From Isoetes taiwanensis (Eukaryota > Streptophyta > Lycopodiopsida > Isoetales > Isoetaceae), in the NCBI GenBank assembly GCA_021234155.1, contig JAJEKV010000046.1, forward strand, positions 884,280-948,279: 64,000 nucleotides of DNA, written 5' to 3'. Below, in pieces: positions 1-11,870 of the stretch (its first letter is position 1; each line of letters opens with the position of its first letter). The notes under the pieces are model-generated. The model saw only the letters and a program-made list of their open reading frames with translations, ran no database searches and was not told the origin of the DNA. Position numbers and translations under genes: made by a program.

Positions 1-1
1 T

Positions 2-122
2 CATGAAAATATGAAACAGTATGATTTTTTCAATCAGTTGGAGGATTATTTTCTAGATTTAGAGAGCCACTTACAGTCGCACAAATTCCTGGACGCAACA
101 GCCAAAGGCATCATTGATAGAG
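2..122 (+). CDS. possible partial exon of an unrecognised gene, cut by the window edge
   Basis: From base 2 the frame stays open for 40 codons and reads like a helical protein segment rich in Leu, Asp, Gln and His (for example QYDFFNQLEDYFLDLESHL). It runs into a good plant splice donor, GAG|GTAAAG, at 122/123. If the donor is not used, the frame continues to a TGA ending at 163. The downstream DNA is T-rich and intron-like. I do not recognise the protein family. The upstream part lies outside the window. The frame carries no stop and the composition is protein-like, but it is short, so this is a tentative call. Confidence 0.38.
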
Positions 123-3100
123 GTAAAGCTTTGATTTCTACCAAGAGTTGCGGAGTTCTATGAAATGGGGGATTTTACCCTTTTCGATTTGAAAAAGGGC
201 CCAAAAATAGGGCTCGAAGGATCTGTGGTTACTCTGTCATAAGGCTTGGAGTGTTTGCTGATTTATAAAGCCTATTCTAACTCTTCGGTAGGGATCTTGC
301 GGTTCAGTTCTTTTAGTTTAGTTGTTCTGCTTAATTCTGCTCAGTTGTTGTTGGTTGAGAAACGGTATTGTTTCGTTTATGCTGAATAAGAGGCAAAGTT
401 TCAGGAAGTAGGTTACAGAAATGGTTGGGTTTCTCAGAGCTGGTTTAACAATTTTTTGTGCTGCCAATGTCGAGCTTGTTTCTTTAACAATTTTTTGTAC
501 TGCCTATGTCTACCTCGACTGCACTTGTTTCGCTTAATAGTTTCCAGGTCTTGTACTCGGTCTACCTTAGCTGTGGGCGGTTTAATGACCCAAGATCTTT
601 GGCAAGAAGGCCGCCATATCCAAAGATCTGTGATAAACAAAACCCTTTTACCATGTTCGTCTGTTTTTTCCATCCCTGTTCTCATTTAACCTACCTAAGA
701 GCTGTATGATTTCCTGGATTTCGGATTTGCAGACTTAAAACTCCAGAGCCAAGCAAGAATCATGCCACAATCGGGTCAGCTTGCCGAACCTTGCAAAGAC
801 CTAACCTTCTTTCTGTTCTTCGCTTTTCTTCATTCGTATGTTTTTCTGTTTTGTCTTTTGTCTGTTTATCCCCTGTATATTTATTGCTTTCATTAGAACT
901 CGAATATCCCCTGTATATATATTGCTTTCATTAGAACTTGAATCGCAGGATTACATGAAAATATGGTTTTATTTTAAAGCATAGTATCTTTTAATGCTCA
1001 TTTAAATTGAAAGCATAGTGTCTTCTGTATGCTCAGTTAAATCAGTTTAGATTAGCTAATGGGTGGAGTGCATTATATTTCAAGTGTTTTACAGAGCCTG
1101 TTATAACCGTATTGGATGGTTATTGTTACTTTACGATGTTGTGACTCGAACGTTATGTTTGTTTGGTGTTTACTTATGGTTACTTTGGTGTGCCGAAAGT
1201 AAGCAGAAAAGTTGTTTTACCTTGAGTTTTGTATCTACCAACCTTATGTCCAATTGCATCATAGATATTTTTGCCCTTTTTCTCTTTGCCATTTGTTCAA
1301 CATGTGTGCATATTTTCTATGAACCATTTTCCTTTGAGATTTTTGGAAGTTGTGGCCTTCTATGTTACCCAATTTTTTGGGCTTTTCCATTTCTTATGAA
1401 CATCTGCTAGCCCGTACTCTTGGCCCGAGCTTTAGTGGATCTGCTTTCGTTCTGCCTCTTCTTCATCATTCTTGTCTGTGTTCTCCCATAGTAGTTCTAG
1501 AAATGATGTTTTCCTTCATTTCACCGAATAGAAGGAAAACAAAGTTCTAGAACTACGATGCATTTAGCAGTTAGTTATTTTGGCAGTTCCTAGATCCCTA
1601 TTTAGCTTCTTTGTCGCCCATTTCTTTCTTCATCAGCCTCTTAGCGTCTTCTTCCTTCTTCCTACGGTCGGGCCCACCCCCCCACCCCTCCCTGCATGCA
1701 TATCTTGTTGGTCAGCATGAGGGTGTAAGGTCTTTTTTGTGTTGACTCCAACATTGGTTAGTGGTCCCATTATGGTCAGGGTTTTTCCTCGAAAACCCGA
1801 AAGGGCGAGGTTTTTTAATCCCAGCCATAATGGTTTCACTATCTTGCTGTCTATATGTATTTGGTTTGGTTATCAAGGAGATGCCCAAAGAGAGCATTCA
1901 TATTAGCATTCTTGTCTGTGTTCTCCCATAGTAGTTCTAGAACCGAGAAAACATATTGCTCTCTAAATTTTCACTCTCAAAATTTCAAGCCCCATATGCA
2001 CTGTGGTGTTCTATGTCCGAACATTTCCATTTGAACATTTGCCCACTCCATTTTGACTTGCGTTGTTTTGAACATTATTATATATCCAAACATGTTATAC
2101 ACAGGAACCAAGGGAATGACCAATTGAGATGAATATTTTACCTCTTGTTCCACTGAGATACGATTCATTCATGGAGAAGACATCCGCTTAACACAGCCTG
2201 GAACAATGATATTCAAGAACGCTCGGGTTGCCCACCTGTCAAACATGGCATCCTCCGACAAGTTAGAGCTAACTAGTTACAGCTACCCGGCCAACTAGTT
2301 GTGCTGCAGCGAGACGTCTAGGTATCATGAAAGGATTTAGGCCTCCATATCTTGCTCTGAAAAACCTTGAACGACGACAAAAGTCTTCGTCAAGATTTTG
2401 AAAAAATTATGCAGCAGGGCAAATTCTAGGAAAAGAATAAATGCCACGTATCATCATCCCTTGATTCAATATTCAAGTAGAATGTTGTTCTCATGAATTT
2501 TACATCCTCTAATTTGAATTGAATTTTTCATGATAATGGGTTTGGGAAGTTCGCCAGAACCCTTCTAACCTGCTGGACAAAATCCAAATTTAGTTGTACA
2601 TATTTGAAATAGTAGGAAACATCTGACTGAAAATAACAGGTTTTCTTGGTATTTCTGAAGGAATCGAGACCCTATGTTGGAGCTTGACGAGTACATTTAG
2701 AACAGTAAAAAAGATGATGGTTAAGGCCAAAAATGTTTCCGAACCAAGGAATGAATGGTTGCCATAATATTGGGAATAGTTGCCAGATTCCACTACTGGT
2801 TTGGTGACATGGCAAAGCCCACAAGGGCATTTTATGTACTACTGGTTTGGTGACATGGCAAAGCCCTAAAAGCCCACAAGGGCATGTGAAATGAAACCCT
2901 AAAATATATATGGTATTAAAGGAGAAAATTACCAAACCCTAAAAGTCCAAATGCGTCACAAGCCCTCTCCGGCGGTAAGTTTTTTTGTTTGCAAACCAGA
3001 CTGGCAGTTTGATGGAATGATGAAGGAAAAATTGCTGATATCTGCTGAAGAAATATCAAGCAGTCTTCAAAGTTCTCTGACCATCAAGCAAACGGATTTT

Positions 3101-5100
3101 GCTATATAACCTGTCGTCTTTTACTTTTGTGTGCGAAATGGTATGTCTTTGAGCTTATTATTGGAAGGTGCTTTACTCTGGTTTTGTTGACTCATAGAAG
3201 GTTGTAGCATCTGGCATGAACAAAAACTATGCTCTAGTCTTCTTGAATGCGTATTCGAATTTTGTAAATTTGCACTGAGTACATTTATAGTTGTGAACTT
3301 GTGATGTACTTACCGCGGAAGACATATATGACTCTTTTTTATCCCATATAACCCACAAAGTCTAGGCTCTAGTTTTTTCGAAAGGCAATATATTTGGAAC
3401 ACAATGGTTTCACTTCCTTATTAAATCTAGGTTTTGGGGAAGGATCCAAGTACCATTTTCTTGCATAGATTTGTGTTTCTTGTTCTGATTCTGGGATTAC
3501 TCTCAGATGTATTTTGACAAAGTCCAAGCTCATTCTTTACTTTATTTATGGATTGAGGCATAAGGATTAGTCTGCATACCTTATGGTTCTCGGGCATTTG
3601 GGCCCCCTTTAGAGATGCCAGATTTTTGTGGTAGATATGGTAAAACCCTCAGATTCTGTATATTGCTTTTGATTAGAAAGAGCTTGATCTGACTAAACCT
3701 GGAGACTTTGAACGTGCGAGATCTTTAAATTTGAGTTTACTATTGGGTGCTTAGTTCCCTGGAACATGCAACATAACAGATCAAACATATTGGCAACATA
3801 TCTCGCACATCATATTTGAAGAGACCTCTCCTACTAGTTTTAACGCGTTCAGCAAGCTAGAGGATATCTAGAATAGCTAAAATCACTATTTTTTCCTAGT
3901 CATTAAAATTTCAGTTATACAATACTTCTCCTATACAGGCCAAAAGCTGAAGTCTAAACATGCCTTGAAGTCATGAATTATTATGTCTAGATGGTCTAAG
4001 CATGCCTTAGTCATGAATTATTATGATAAGGTCTCTTGAAGACTATTTATTCACTGAAATTACAGGTGCATTGTCCGGGTAAGCAGTCAAAATATATACC
4101 CATAGAGACAAAATACAGTTGGCTAGACAAAATATATGCCCAGCTGCTAGACAGCTGCCTGGCGATTTACTTGCTTATAACTCGAGAGATTAGAATTCCA
4201 TGAAGTATTGGCAGCTTTTATGAGCAGAGTGGAGAGATTAGAATTCCATGAAGATTTGTCAGTTTTTATGAGCAGAGTGGCAGGCCACTCTTCTTAACAC
4301 TGATTTGTTCTCTTTCTTTCACCCCTTTTTTTCTTTCTCTGGTAAATCTCTGCAAAAATACTTCCTACAAGATCCATGTGGGATCGCTCATGTATTTGCA
4401 GAACTACTTCCTATCCATGTGGGAACGTTGATGTAATTCTTTCTATCAAATGAATAAAAAAAAAAGAAAAAAAGAAATTACTATACAATTCAACCAATGA
4501 ATAATTTTCCATTACAAATGCCTAGTCGGTGGGAGAACAGCAAGTTTCAGTTATGCTTAAGATTATACAAAAATCAAGGAAAACAAAAATCAAGGAAAAT
4601 GCAAGTTTCTGCTATGCTTAAGATTATCTCAAAATTAAGGGTTTTTTTTGCTTCTAGATACTAGAAAAAGCTTTTGATTTCCTCCACTTTCCTGCTTCTA
4701 GATACTAGAAAAAGCCTTTGATTTCCTCCACTTCTTGTGCGTGTTGCTTGCTAACAAGATCTATTATGCAATAATCTATTTTATTGCTCATGCAACTCCT
4801 AAGCTACCTCCTTGATTTCAGATAATTGTTGCTTTTAGATTCGATTATTTTTACTTTATATTCCATGAGCTTTTGGCTAGTTATATTTTGTTTGACTTGG
4901 GTTTGTCACCCTTCTCTTCATGGTTATCTAAACCTAAATCGTCATTTAGGGGAAATTCCTCGAATATTCTCCATTTATTTATTTCGGTAATTTTTGGTTT
5001 ATCTGTCTCTGGTGGCGCCGCTTACAGCGCCGCCATAGCTCGAGGACTCTATTTTCCCATTTCATTTGAGCGACAGCGCATCCGGCAGGGCAGCGCAGTG
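123..5100. other. non-coding stretch, intron-like or intergenic
   Basis: AT-rich sequence with no convincing gene. The longest open frame (1063-1410, plus) encodes a very hydrophobic, Phe/Leu/Cys-rich peptide, as expected from T-rich non-coding DNA. The stretch holds several two-copy tandem duplications: 869-943; 2793 to about 2885 (46-bp period); 4184-4280 (48-bp period); and about 4640-4727 around the word GCTTCTAGATACTAG. A 36-bp direct repeat occurs at 1467-1502 and 1907-1942. Confidence 0.6.
1467..1942. repeat. 36-bp direct repeat pair, 440 bp apart
   Basis: The same 36-bp block, beginning CATTCTTGTCTGTG and ending GTAGTTCTAGAA, is present at 1467-1502 and 1907-1942 without a mismatch. 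Just after the first copy (about 1543-1557) lies a related inverted word, GTTCTAGAACTAC. The repeat could mark an old insertion or a local duplication. No transposon ends were recognised between the copies. Confidence 0.7.
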
Positions 5101-5262
5101 CATTCGGCCAGATCATTCAAGAGCAACTCCCCTATTCAAGATCATTCGGCATTTCCTGTTCAAAAGCATTTCCTGTTCAAGAGCATTCACGGCAACTCCC
5201 TGTTCAAGAGCATTCGGCAGATCCCCTGTTCGCATATGCAGGGGCCGGCAGATCCCCTGTTC
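5101..5262. repeat. degenerate short tandem repeat (CCTGTTCAAGAGCATTC words)
   Basis: Four to six imperfect repeats of about 20-25 bp built around CTGTTCAAGAGCATTC and GGCAGATCCC. Part of the block (about 5130-5175) is repeated in inverted orientation at about 5720-5765, where AAGATCATTTGGCATTCCC appears on the minus strand. A 145-codon open frame starting at 4873 crosses the repeats, but it is low-complexity and not a credible gene. Confidence 0.55.
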
Positions 5263-5836
5263 TTGAGACAAGATAACCGCTTCAATTGGCTTAATCCTTC
5301 TGCCCAGTAGTCGGATCTGCCCAGTAGTCGTTCATACCCTTCTTTCATGCACCAGGTCTGGAAAAATTTCCCATAGTTTATCTTTTACTAGCCGTTGTTT
5401 TCCCACATGTCTCCATCGCCGGCTGCTTGGATGCAGAGCTTCTCAGATTAGGCAAATCCATTTTCAATGAACCCAAATCGGCTCTGCCCTTCCATCTACA
5501 GCAGATTCGAATGGAGTTAAGACGACCTAACAAAAGAACCATATTCTGAGATGGTTAGAACCAAAACTTTTCAAAAAAAAAAACTCTGTTTTAGCCGTAA
5601 GACAGAGCTAGCGACAAGATCCAGTTTTGCGGATCTTCCATAGCCTCCAGATCTTCTTGCAAGACTCGCCTACAGATCTTTCATAGCCATAGCCAGTGTA
5701 AACCCTCGGACTGTCCTCAAGAAACAGGGAATGCCAAATGATCTTGAACAGGGAATGCAGCAGAAACAAGAAACAAGAAACATAAAAAATGCCGGAAAAC
5801 AAGACCGGGATTTCCCCTAACCGCCGCTTTACGTTT

Positions 5837-5939
5837 GGTAGCCGGCTGGATTTCGGGGTTTCCGGCCAGTAAACCGGCAGGCGGCGGTGCCGCTCCTGCT
5901 GGTTTACCGGCCGGAAACCCCTCAATCCGGCCGGTTACC
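5837..5939. repeat. GC-rich near-perfect inverted repeat, 103-nt hairpin
   Basis: The arms 5837-5881 and 5895-5939 are reverse complements over 45 bp with about six mismatches. The centre, GCGGCGGTGCCGC, also pairs with itself, so almost the whole 103 nt can fold as one rod. It is clearly more GC-rich than its surroundings. The size and shape would suit a plant miRNA precursor or a fold-back mini-transposon. No target-site duplication is evident and expression cannot be judged from sequence. Confidence 0.75.
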
Positions 5940-6423
5940 TAGCACATATATATCTAAACATATATAAAGATTATAAGAAGATTCTATTCTTTTATTCTTG
6001 CTTCTTTAAAAGACATTTCGCAATTGCTTGCAAATGCGATTCCGTTTCCAACCTTGCGTGGTTAGATCTGGTGATACATACCTTGGGATTTGAATCTTTG
6101 CTTATCTTCCAAGGCAAGTATGGTATGTATAGGGATTTACATTTTTCCTCGTTTAAATTGCAGGTTGCTGCGCTTTTGCCACGCCGTGAAAGTCTAACAG
6201 GTATTGTCATTTGTCTGTGTGGTGAGAGAAAAAAGGCGGGGTGTAGAAAAGTCATTGAAAAAACAAAAACACTAATATGGAATTATAATTTGGTGGCACA
6301 GGTCATTACTAAATATACAAACCGACGAAGCACCAATGCAGGTCCTATCAAGGCCTGGAAGATGATAATATGATCATTAGTAGAGTGTCAGAGGATAAAC
6401 GCTGCCTATGTAAAGGTCTGGAG

Positions 6424-7310
6424 CTATGTTTCCTCTACCCATAGCATCAATTGTTGCTCCATAGTGCCAGCCAATAGTTTTACAAATAACAAGATGACCA
6501 TGATCTTGCAATAGTTGGCTGGACAATGAGGATCTCCTACCTTATATATAAAACTACACTGTTGATTGTCCACGGGAAAGCCTTCCTGGAGTGCCATGTT
6601 AAACAATCAGGTTAGGAGGGGGACAATCTGTGTCCCTACCCACTTGAGCAAATTTGCCTGCATTTCATCTAAATCGGCAGCCTTGCCATTGGCGAGATGC
6701 TGCAAGACCTGAGTGACCCTCACCTCTGTGATTACTAGTGGCGGACCCAACTTAAGGGTACCTCAATCGAATTTTGGAAGCTGCACAAAGCATTATATCC
6801 ACTGTTCGAAAGAGATGTTCCCTGTAGGTTGCAGAGGCGTCTGTAATATTCTTCTCCAGAATGTCTGGGAGTGACGGCCAAGGAGGTAGAACATTTCTTG
6901 TTGATGCCTAGTAATGTACTAGGCCTTCTTACGCTTGCACTCGCAAAGCAAGATCATTGACTAGTCGAAGCAAGCATTTAAGTTCCTTGCATTCAACATC
7001 AAACCATCGATTCTGAGAAAAGCCTATCATACATGAGGGCCTCCGTGGTTGGTATCTCCCAAAGCATCTCTTGTTAGTGGTGAGGAGTACAGTGATCAAC
7101 TAGCCAGTCTGTTGTTGTAATGTGGGGCAAAATTCTGCTAGTTCATTTGTGAGCATCTCGGCATAGGACTATGCATGATTATTGTCCAAGCACAGTTGAG
7201 GCGATGAAGGATATTAGAGCATGGAATCTGAATAGGCTGTCATTTTAATTGAAGGAAGAGGGGTTGATGCTCTGAATCCACTTCTTCTTCTCTATTGTGT
7301 ATGCCGACCT
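6424..7310 (-). pseudogene. LINE (non-LTR retrotransposon) fragment, RT-upstream region
   Basis: The plus-strand sequence 6420-6930 matches 50,060-50,520 closely in order and wording (for example CCAGCCAATAGTTTTACAAATAA versus the sister copy). On the minus strand, broken frames give pieces such as DILEKNITDASATYREHLF and NYCKIMVILLFVKLLAG, resembling the segment just before and at the N-terminus of LINE reverse transcriptases (the NYR-x-I region). Frames are shifted and stopped many times. Only this part of ORF2 is present; the catalytic RT motifs are absent. Confidence 0.6.
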
Positions 7311-8430
7311 GCAGGACAAGAGATGAGATGAAATGAAACGAAATGTTTTTTTACTTCATCTATAAGACCATCAGGTCTAGAAGATGATTGACAACACATC
7401 AGAAAAATAACATACTAGCAGTAAGGTAGGCTTGGGGTAATAGGAAGGGTTAGATGAACGGAATGAAGGATTTAATGCCATCTAAACAATGTGATCATGA
7501 CTTATTAAGCATTTTTTGTTGACTTTTGTTTAACGAGTGTACACAAATAAACTATAATTGGGATCATCTAAAGCTTGGTATGGTGAATACCTAGGTTTTA
7601 TTTTTGAGGCAACAAATCTAAGCCGAGATCCTGCGCCAATAACATTGAAGTGAACTCTAAATTTTAAAGGGGAGGGAGAGTGGTTAGCTAATTACAATTC
7701 TACGGATGAAACATTATCTAGTTTTTGGGATATAATCGTAATATGTTTGCATGTCTACATGTTGACAAAATACATACATTATGACTTGCTGAATTTGTTT
7801 AGCATTGTAGTTTAAGTTTGTTTACATGGTCAATGAGATGGTACATGAAACATCCAGTTGAGAAATGACTACATTTTCCCTTGTTTATTTATGGGGTCAG
7901 TGAAAAAGGTAGTTCTGAAAAAATATATTATGATTTTGGTTTTGGAAAATCTGTTTAAGAAGGTAACATATTTGACATAGACGTAACTACAAGTAGGATC
8001 GCTCGTACTAGATTGTTATAGAATAAGAAACTTCTACTATATTAACACTAGATTGTCCCTTGATGAACCCAAATGAGTTCATTCGTACGCTTTTTTTGAA
8101 ATTCTATTATAGCTCCAATAAGAATTTGTCTACATACTCACAATATGTTGTCCTCTATGATTGTACATATAAGGAAAAATTTATGCAAAATATTCAAGTT
8201 CACAAAAAATTCCCAATAGCACTTAGGCATCTCCACTTGCTATCTCCGTAATCTACATTAATGTACAACTAGAAATGTGGTGTTTTTGTCAATTTGTTGG
8301 GGTAGATCTTAATCATGCTATAGGATATGTGTCGATTGCATGCATTTATTTGGATGCATGCAGTGGGAAAAACACTCGTTTCAACATTGTTCATCTTTAA
8401 CACTCGATAACTTTTGAGCCGAATATCTTA
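7311..8430. other. stretch with nothing recognised
   Basis: AT-rich DNA without a credible gene, RNA gene or clear transposon end. Short open frames such as 8060-8251 (plus) have biased, low-information composition. Confidence 0.55.
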
Positions 8431-8439
8431 TACATAAGG

Positions 8440-9970
8440 TGGCCTTTGCACCAAGTCGAACAAAAGAATTGCTCGCGGCGGCCTTGCAAACAGATATATC
8501 TCCTAAAAGGAATGACAGATCAAGGGGAGACCTACGTCTTCGGATTCTTCTCATCGACAGCTTTCCAGGGACTGGTAATTTGCTATCGTTTTGTCACTGT
8601 TGGAGCCAATGTGATCGAAATGGAGAATCTTTGTGGAATTTTAAGGGACATGTGAAATCTTCATAGAATCTTAAGGAATGTTGAGAGAATCTAGGGAATC
8701 TTTGTAGAATCTCAGGAAATTTAAGGAATCTTATGAGAATCTAGAGGAATCTTAAGAGAATCTTGGAGAATCCTTATAGAATCTTAGGGGATCTTCATAA
8801 AATCTTTGAGAATCTAGGGAAGCCTTTATAGAATCTTGGAGAATCAAGAGGAATCTCAAGAGCATCAAGGGGTCTTCCTAGAGCCTTAGAGAATCTAAAG
8901 GAATCTTAAGTAATTCTCATGAAATCTTAAAGAATCTAGAGGAATCTCAAGAGATGACAGGAATCTTCATATAATCTTAGAGAACCTAGATGAGTCATAT
9001 GAGAATCTAGAATTGTGATAGAAGCATGCTTTTAGAATGTTCTTAATTGATGTTTCGTCATAAAAATGACATGGTTTGAGGAAAACAAATAGGGCCTTTT
9101 TTTTAAAGGGTAAAATAAAAAAGGGTCAATCTAATGGTTGTAGGATCTCCACCTATATGAAGAAATATTTTAGACAAATGTCAGACATTAAACGATTTAA
9201 TTGCTTGCTAGAAATTTGACACCTCATCATTTTTATCAACATTTTTACTCAAACAATGTGTGAAATTTTAAATATGTGCACTATAATTAATGAGGAAATT
9301 TTAAATATGTGCACTACAATTAATGAGGAAAGGAGTGAGGTGCATTGCATTTATCACATAGCTTTCTAAGAAGTTTCTTTCTGGTGCCTCGAATTCAAAT
9401 GCCCAGATATCCTAGAAGGGGCGTCAGATCACGACGGGACCTACATCTTTTCATGCCACTCATTGAGAGCTTTCCAATGACTGATATCGTTTTGTCGCCA
9501 TTGAAGCCAATGTGAGCGAAATGGAGAATCTTTGTGGAATCTTAAGGAACATATAGAATCTCCATAGAATCTTAGGGAATGTTGAGAGAATTTAGGTCGT
9601 AGAATTTTAAGGATTGTTAAGGATTATTACGAGAATCTTTGAGAATGTAGAGGAATTTTAAGAGAATCTTAGAGAATCCTTATAGAATCTTAGGAATCTT
9701 CATAAAATCTTTGAGAATCTTGGGAAACCTTTATAGAACCCTAGAGAATCAAGAGAAATCTCAAGAGCATCAGGCAGTTTTAGTTGAGCCTTAGAGAATC
9801 TAAGGGAATCTTAAGGAATCTTAATAAAATCTTAAAGAATCTAGAGGAATCTTAAGAGAACTTGAGGAAATCTTCATAGAATCTTGGAGAACCTAGGGGA
9901 ATCATATGAGAATCTTGGAGAATCCTTATAGAGTCTTACAGAACCTAACAGAATCTTTATAGAATTCAAG
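8440..9970. repeat. duplicated minisatellite of GAATCTT-type words
   Basis: Two degenerate arrays of 9-14 bp units based on GAGAATCTTAGAGAATC and variants occupy about 8620-9015 and 9520-9970. Each is preceded by the same unique sequence (about 8490-8620 and 9405-9525; shared words include GCTTTCCA and GAAATGGAGAATCTTTGTGGAAT). The whole block of head plus array was therefore duplicated, with about 400 bp of other DNA between. A small 33-bp tandem duplication lies at about 9260-9330. No coding role is seen. Confidence 0.75.
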
Positions 9971-11434
9971 AGGATCTTTATCCCGCTTTGATGGTTACCA
10001 CTTCCTTAAGATCATGAAGCCATGATCCAACCAGACTAGCTCGTCCTGTAGCACATGCCACTTCTGAGATGTCGAGATTGCCAGCCATTGTAGCTTTTGA
10101 AACTTTGGACATCTTCATCGATTTCTTCCTGTCCCTTAGAAGATTCAAACAAATTTCCAGCCAGTAAGTGAGCCAGTAGAGAGAAATGTTCGCGGTGGCC
10201 TTGGCCGCGGCGATAAATTTCTTGTGGACCTTAAATTTGATGGAACAATTTATATTCTTCAAGGATGTTCTATTTTTCTGTTCCAGAAACGTCTCAAGTT
10301 TACAGTGCACAAAATCTAATTGCTTTATGTAATCTAATTGCTATGTGTTCTTTGAGTGCAGATTTCTCTCTCAAGTTTATAGTGCACAAAATCTAATTGC
10401 TACATGTAATCTAGTTGCTATGTGTTCTTTGAGTGCAGATCTCCCTTTGTAAGGTGTAATAATTAAACATCTTTATTTTTTGATGTTCCATAGACAAGGA
10501 CTCACTGAATGATAAAGCATGTTACTGTAAGGCATCATGATCGAAGACTTATTTAATTGATCTCTAAATTAGTAGACAATCTCTAATTTTATTGCAGGCT
10601 TATGCAATTTACACGAACAAAATCATCGAGGCTGCATGGTGACAAAAGTCTATCCATAATATTGGCACAATTATTGGTCTGTGTGCTAGAACAACGTTAC
10701 CTTTGCTAGTATTTTGAATCATATCAATGAGTTTTGTCTATTAAACTAAATTCTTTCCTTCCCTGAACTTGATAGAATCAGGAATCATGGTCTGTAGTAG
10801 GCAACAAAACTCTTGGTTTTTGTAGGTATATGATGCAATGTTCAATATTATCAAGCAAAAGAATAAGCTGATGTATTGATAGAATCGTGGTCTGTATTAG
10901 GCAACAAGACTCTTGGTTTTAATAGGTGAATGATGTTACATTCAAGATTATCAAGTAGAAGAATAGGCTATGTATTGTTTTAGAGGTTTCAGTTGGATCA
11001 TAATAGGGGCCATAAGGTAATGAGGCACTGTAGCCGTTCTTCATAAACCCACATTTCCATTCTAGAAAATGGAAATTGGATTTCCCTTTTCATGTGGTGG
11101 TGCCACGTGCCACTTCTCTACAACTCGAAATGGAAATTGGCACACTGATTCCGCTAAGTAGGTCAAGAACCGAATAAAGAGGTAAAAAATCCGACATGTT
11201 TACAGTTCTTACCTGTTAAATTTGAAAGCAAAGATTGCAGCTCTGTTTCTGGCCGGATCTGCACAAAATAATGCCGGATCTGTGATAGATTTACACAAAA
11301 AAACTCTCAGATCTACGTAGGATCGGATCTGTAAGAAAACAATGATGACATTGGAAAAAACAGTAATGAAGCTTAAGAAAAGGGCTCCAATGATGAAGCT
11401 TAAGAAAAGGGCTCCCAACTTCCATTTTGTAGAT
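9971..11434. other. non-coding stretch with two tandem duplications
   Basis: No gene was recognised. It contains a 77-bp tandem duplication (10,293-10,369 and 10,370-10,446) and a 107-bp one (10,771-10,877 and 10,878-10,977). A good splice acceptor, TTTTATTGCAG, ends at 10,597 and is followed by 14 codons and a stop, but it cannot be linked to any upstream exon. Confidence 0.5.
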
Positions 11435-11556
11435 GAACCGAAAAGGGAGCTCCCGTTCCGCAATAGCGGCAGACCCGTTCCCGGCTGCCACCAGTCGCGG
11501 AGACCGGTCGCGGAGCCCCTGCTGCTATTGCAGAAAGGGAGCTCCCTTTTTCGTTC
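11435..11556. repeat. 38-bp-arm inverted repeat around AAAGGGAGCTCCC
   Basis: Arms 11,435-11,472 and 11,519-11,556 are reverse complements with 33 of 38 positions matching. They are separated by a 46-nt GC-rich loop that holds the direct repeat GTCGCGGAG twice. Just upstream, the 23-bp word ATGAAGCTTAAGAAAAGG plus GCTCC is repeated in tandem (about 11,367-11,415). This could be a fold-back element or an RNA hairpin; no transposon family is assignable. Confidence 0.7.
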
Positions 11557-11870
11557 CTCTATACAATGACAGTATTTTTGTAGCATGGAGTTGCATTGTT
11601 GCAGTTGTTGTGGAAGAATCATTACCATTTAGTGCAAATTCCATAGGGTTAACAAAAGTAACACGTTTTGTGTTGGAAGTCATTGGGCTCCACAATAGGT
11701 AACTTTGATAAGTAAAGCATATATTGCAATATGGTAGTCCATCTTAGTGATATAGGCTGTAATAGGCTGCCAATAAATACAGTGAAAATGGGTCATTTGC
11801 ATCCACATTTGCATGGATAACTTCATTTTTAAATATTCTTTATTTCTAGCGCAATCACAAAAGCTCAAAC

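Noticed and set aside
1063-1410. 115-codon plus-strand open frame, very hydrophobic
   Set aside because: The Phe/Leu/Cys-rich make-up is what T-rich non-coding DNA gives; no domain, no promoter or start context.
4873-5310. 145-codon plus-strand open frame
   Set aside because: Its second half is the translation of the CTGTTCAAGAGCATTC repeat; no independent support.
10598-10642. Possible last exon (14 codons and a TGA) after a strong splice acceptor
   Set aside because: The acceptor TTTTATTGCAG is good, but the phase does not fit the donor at 122, no linking exon was found over 10 kb, and the peptide is too short to judge.
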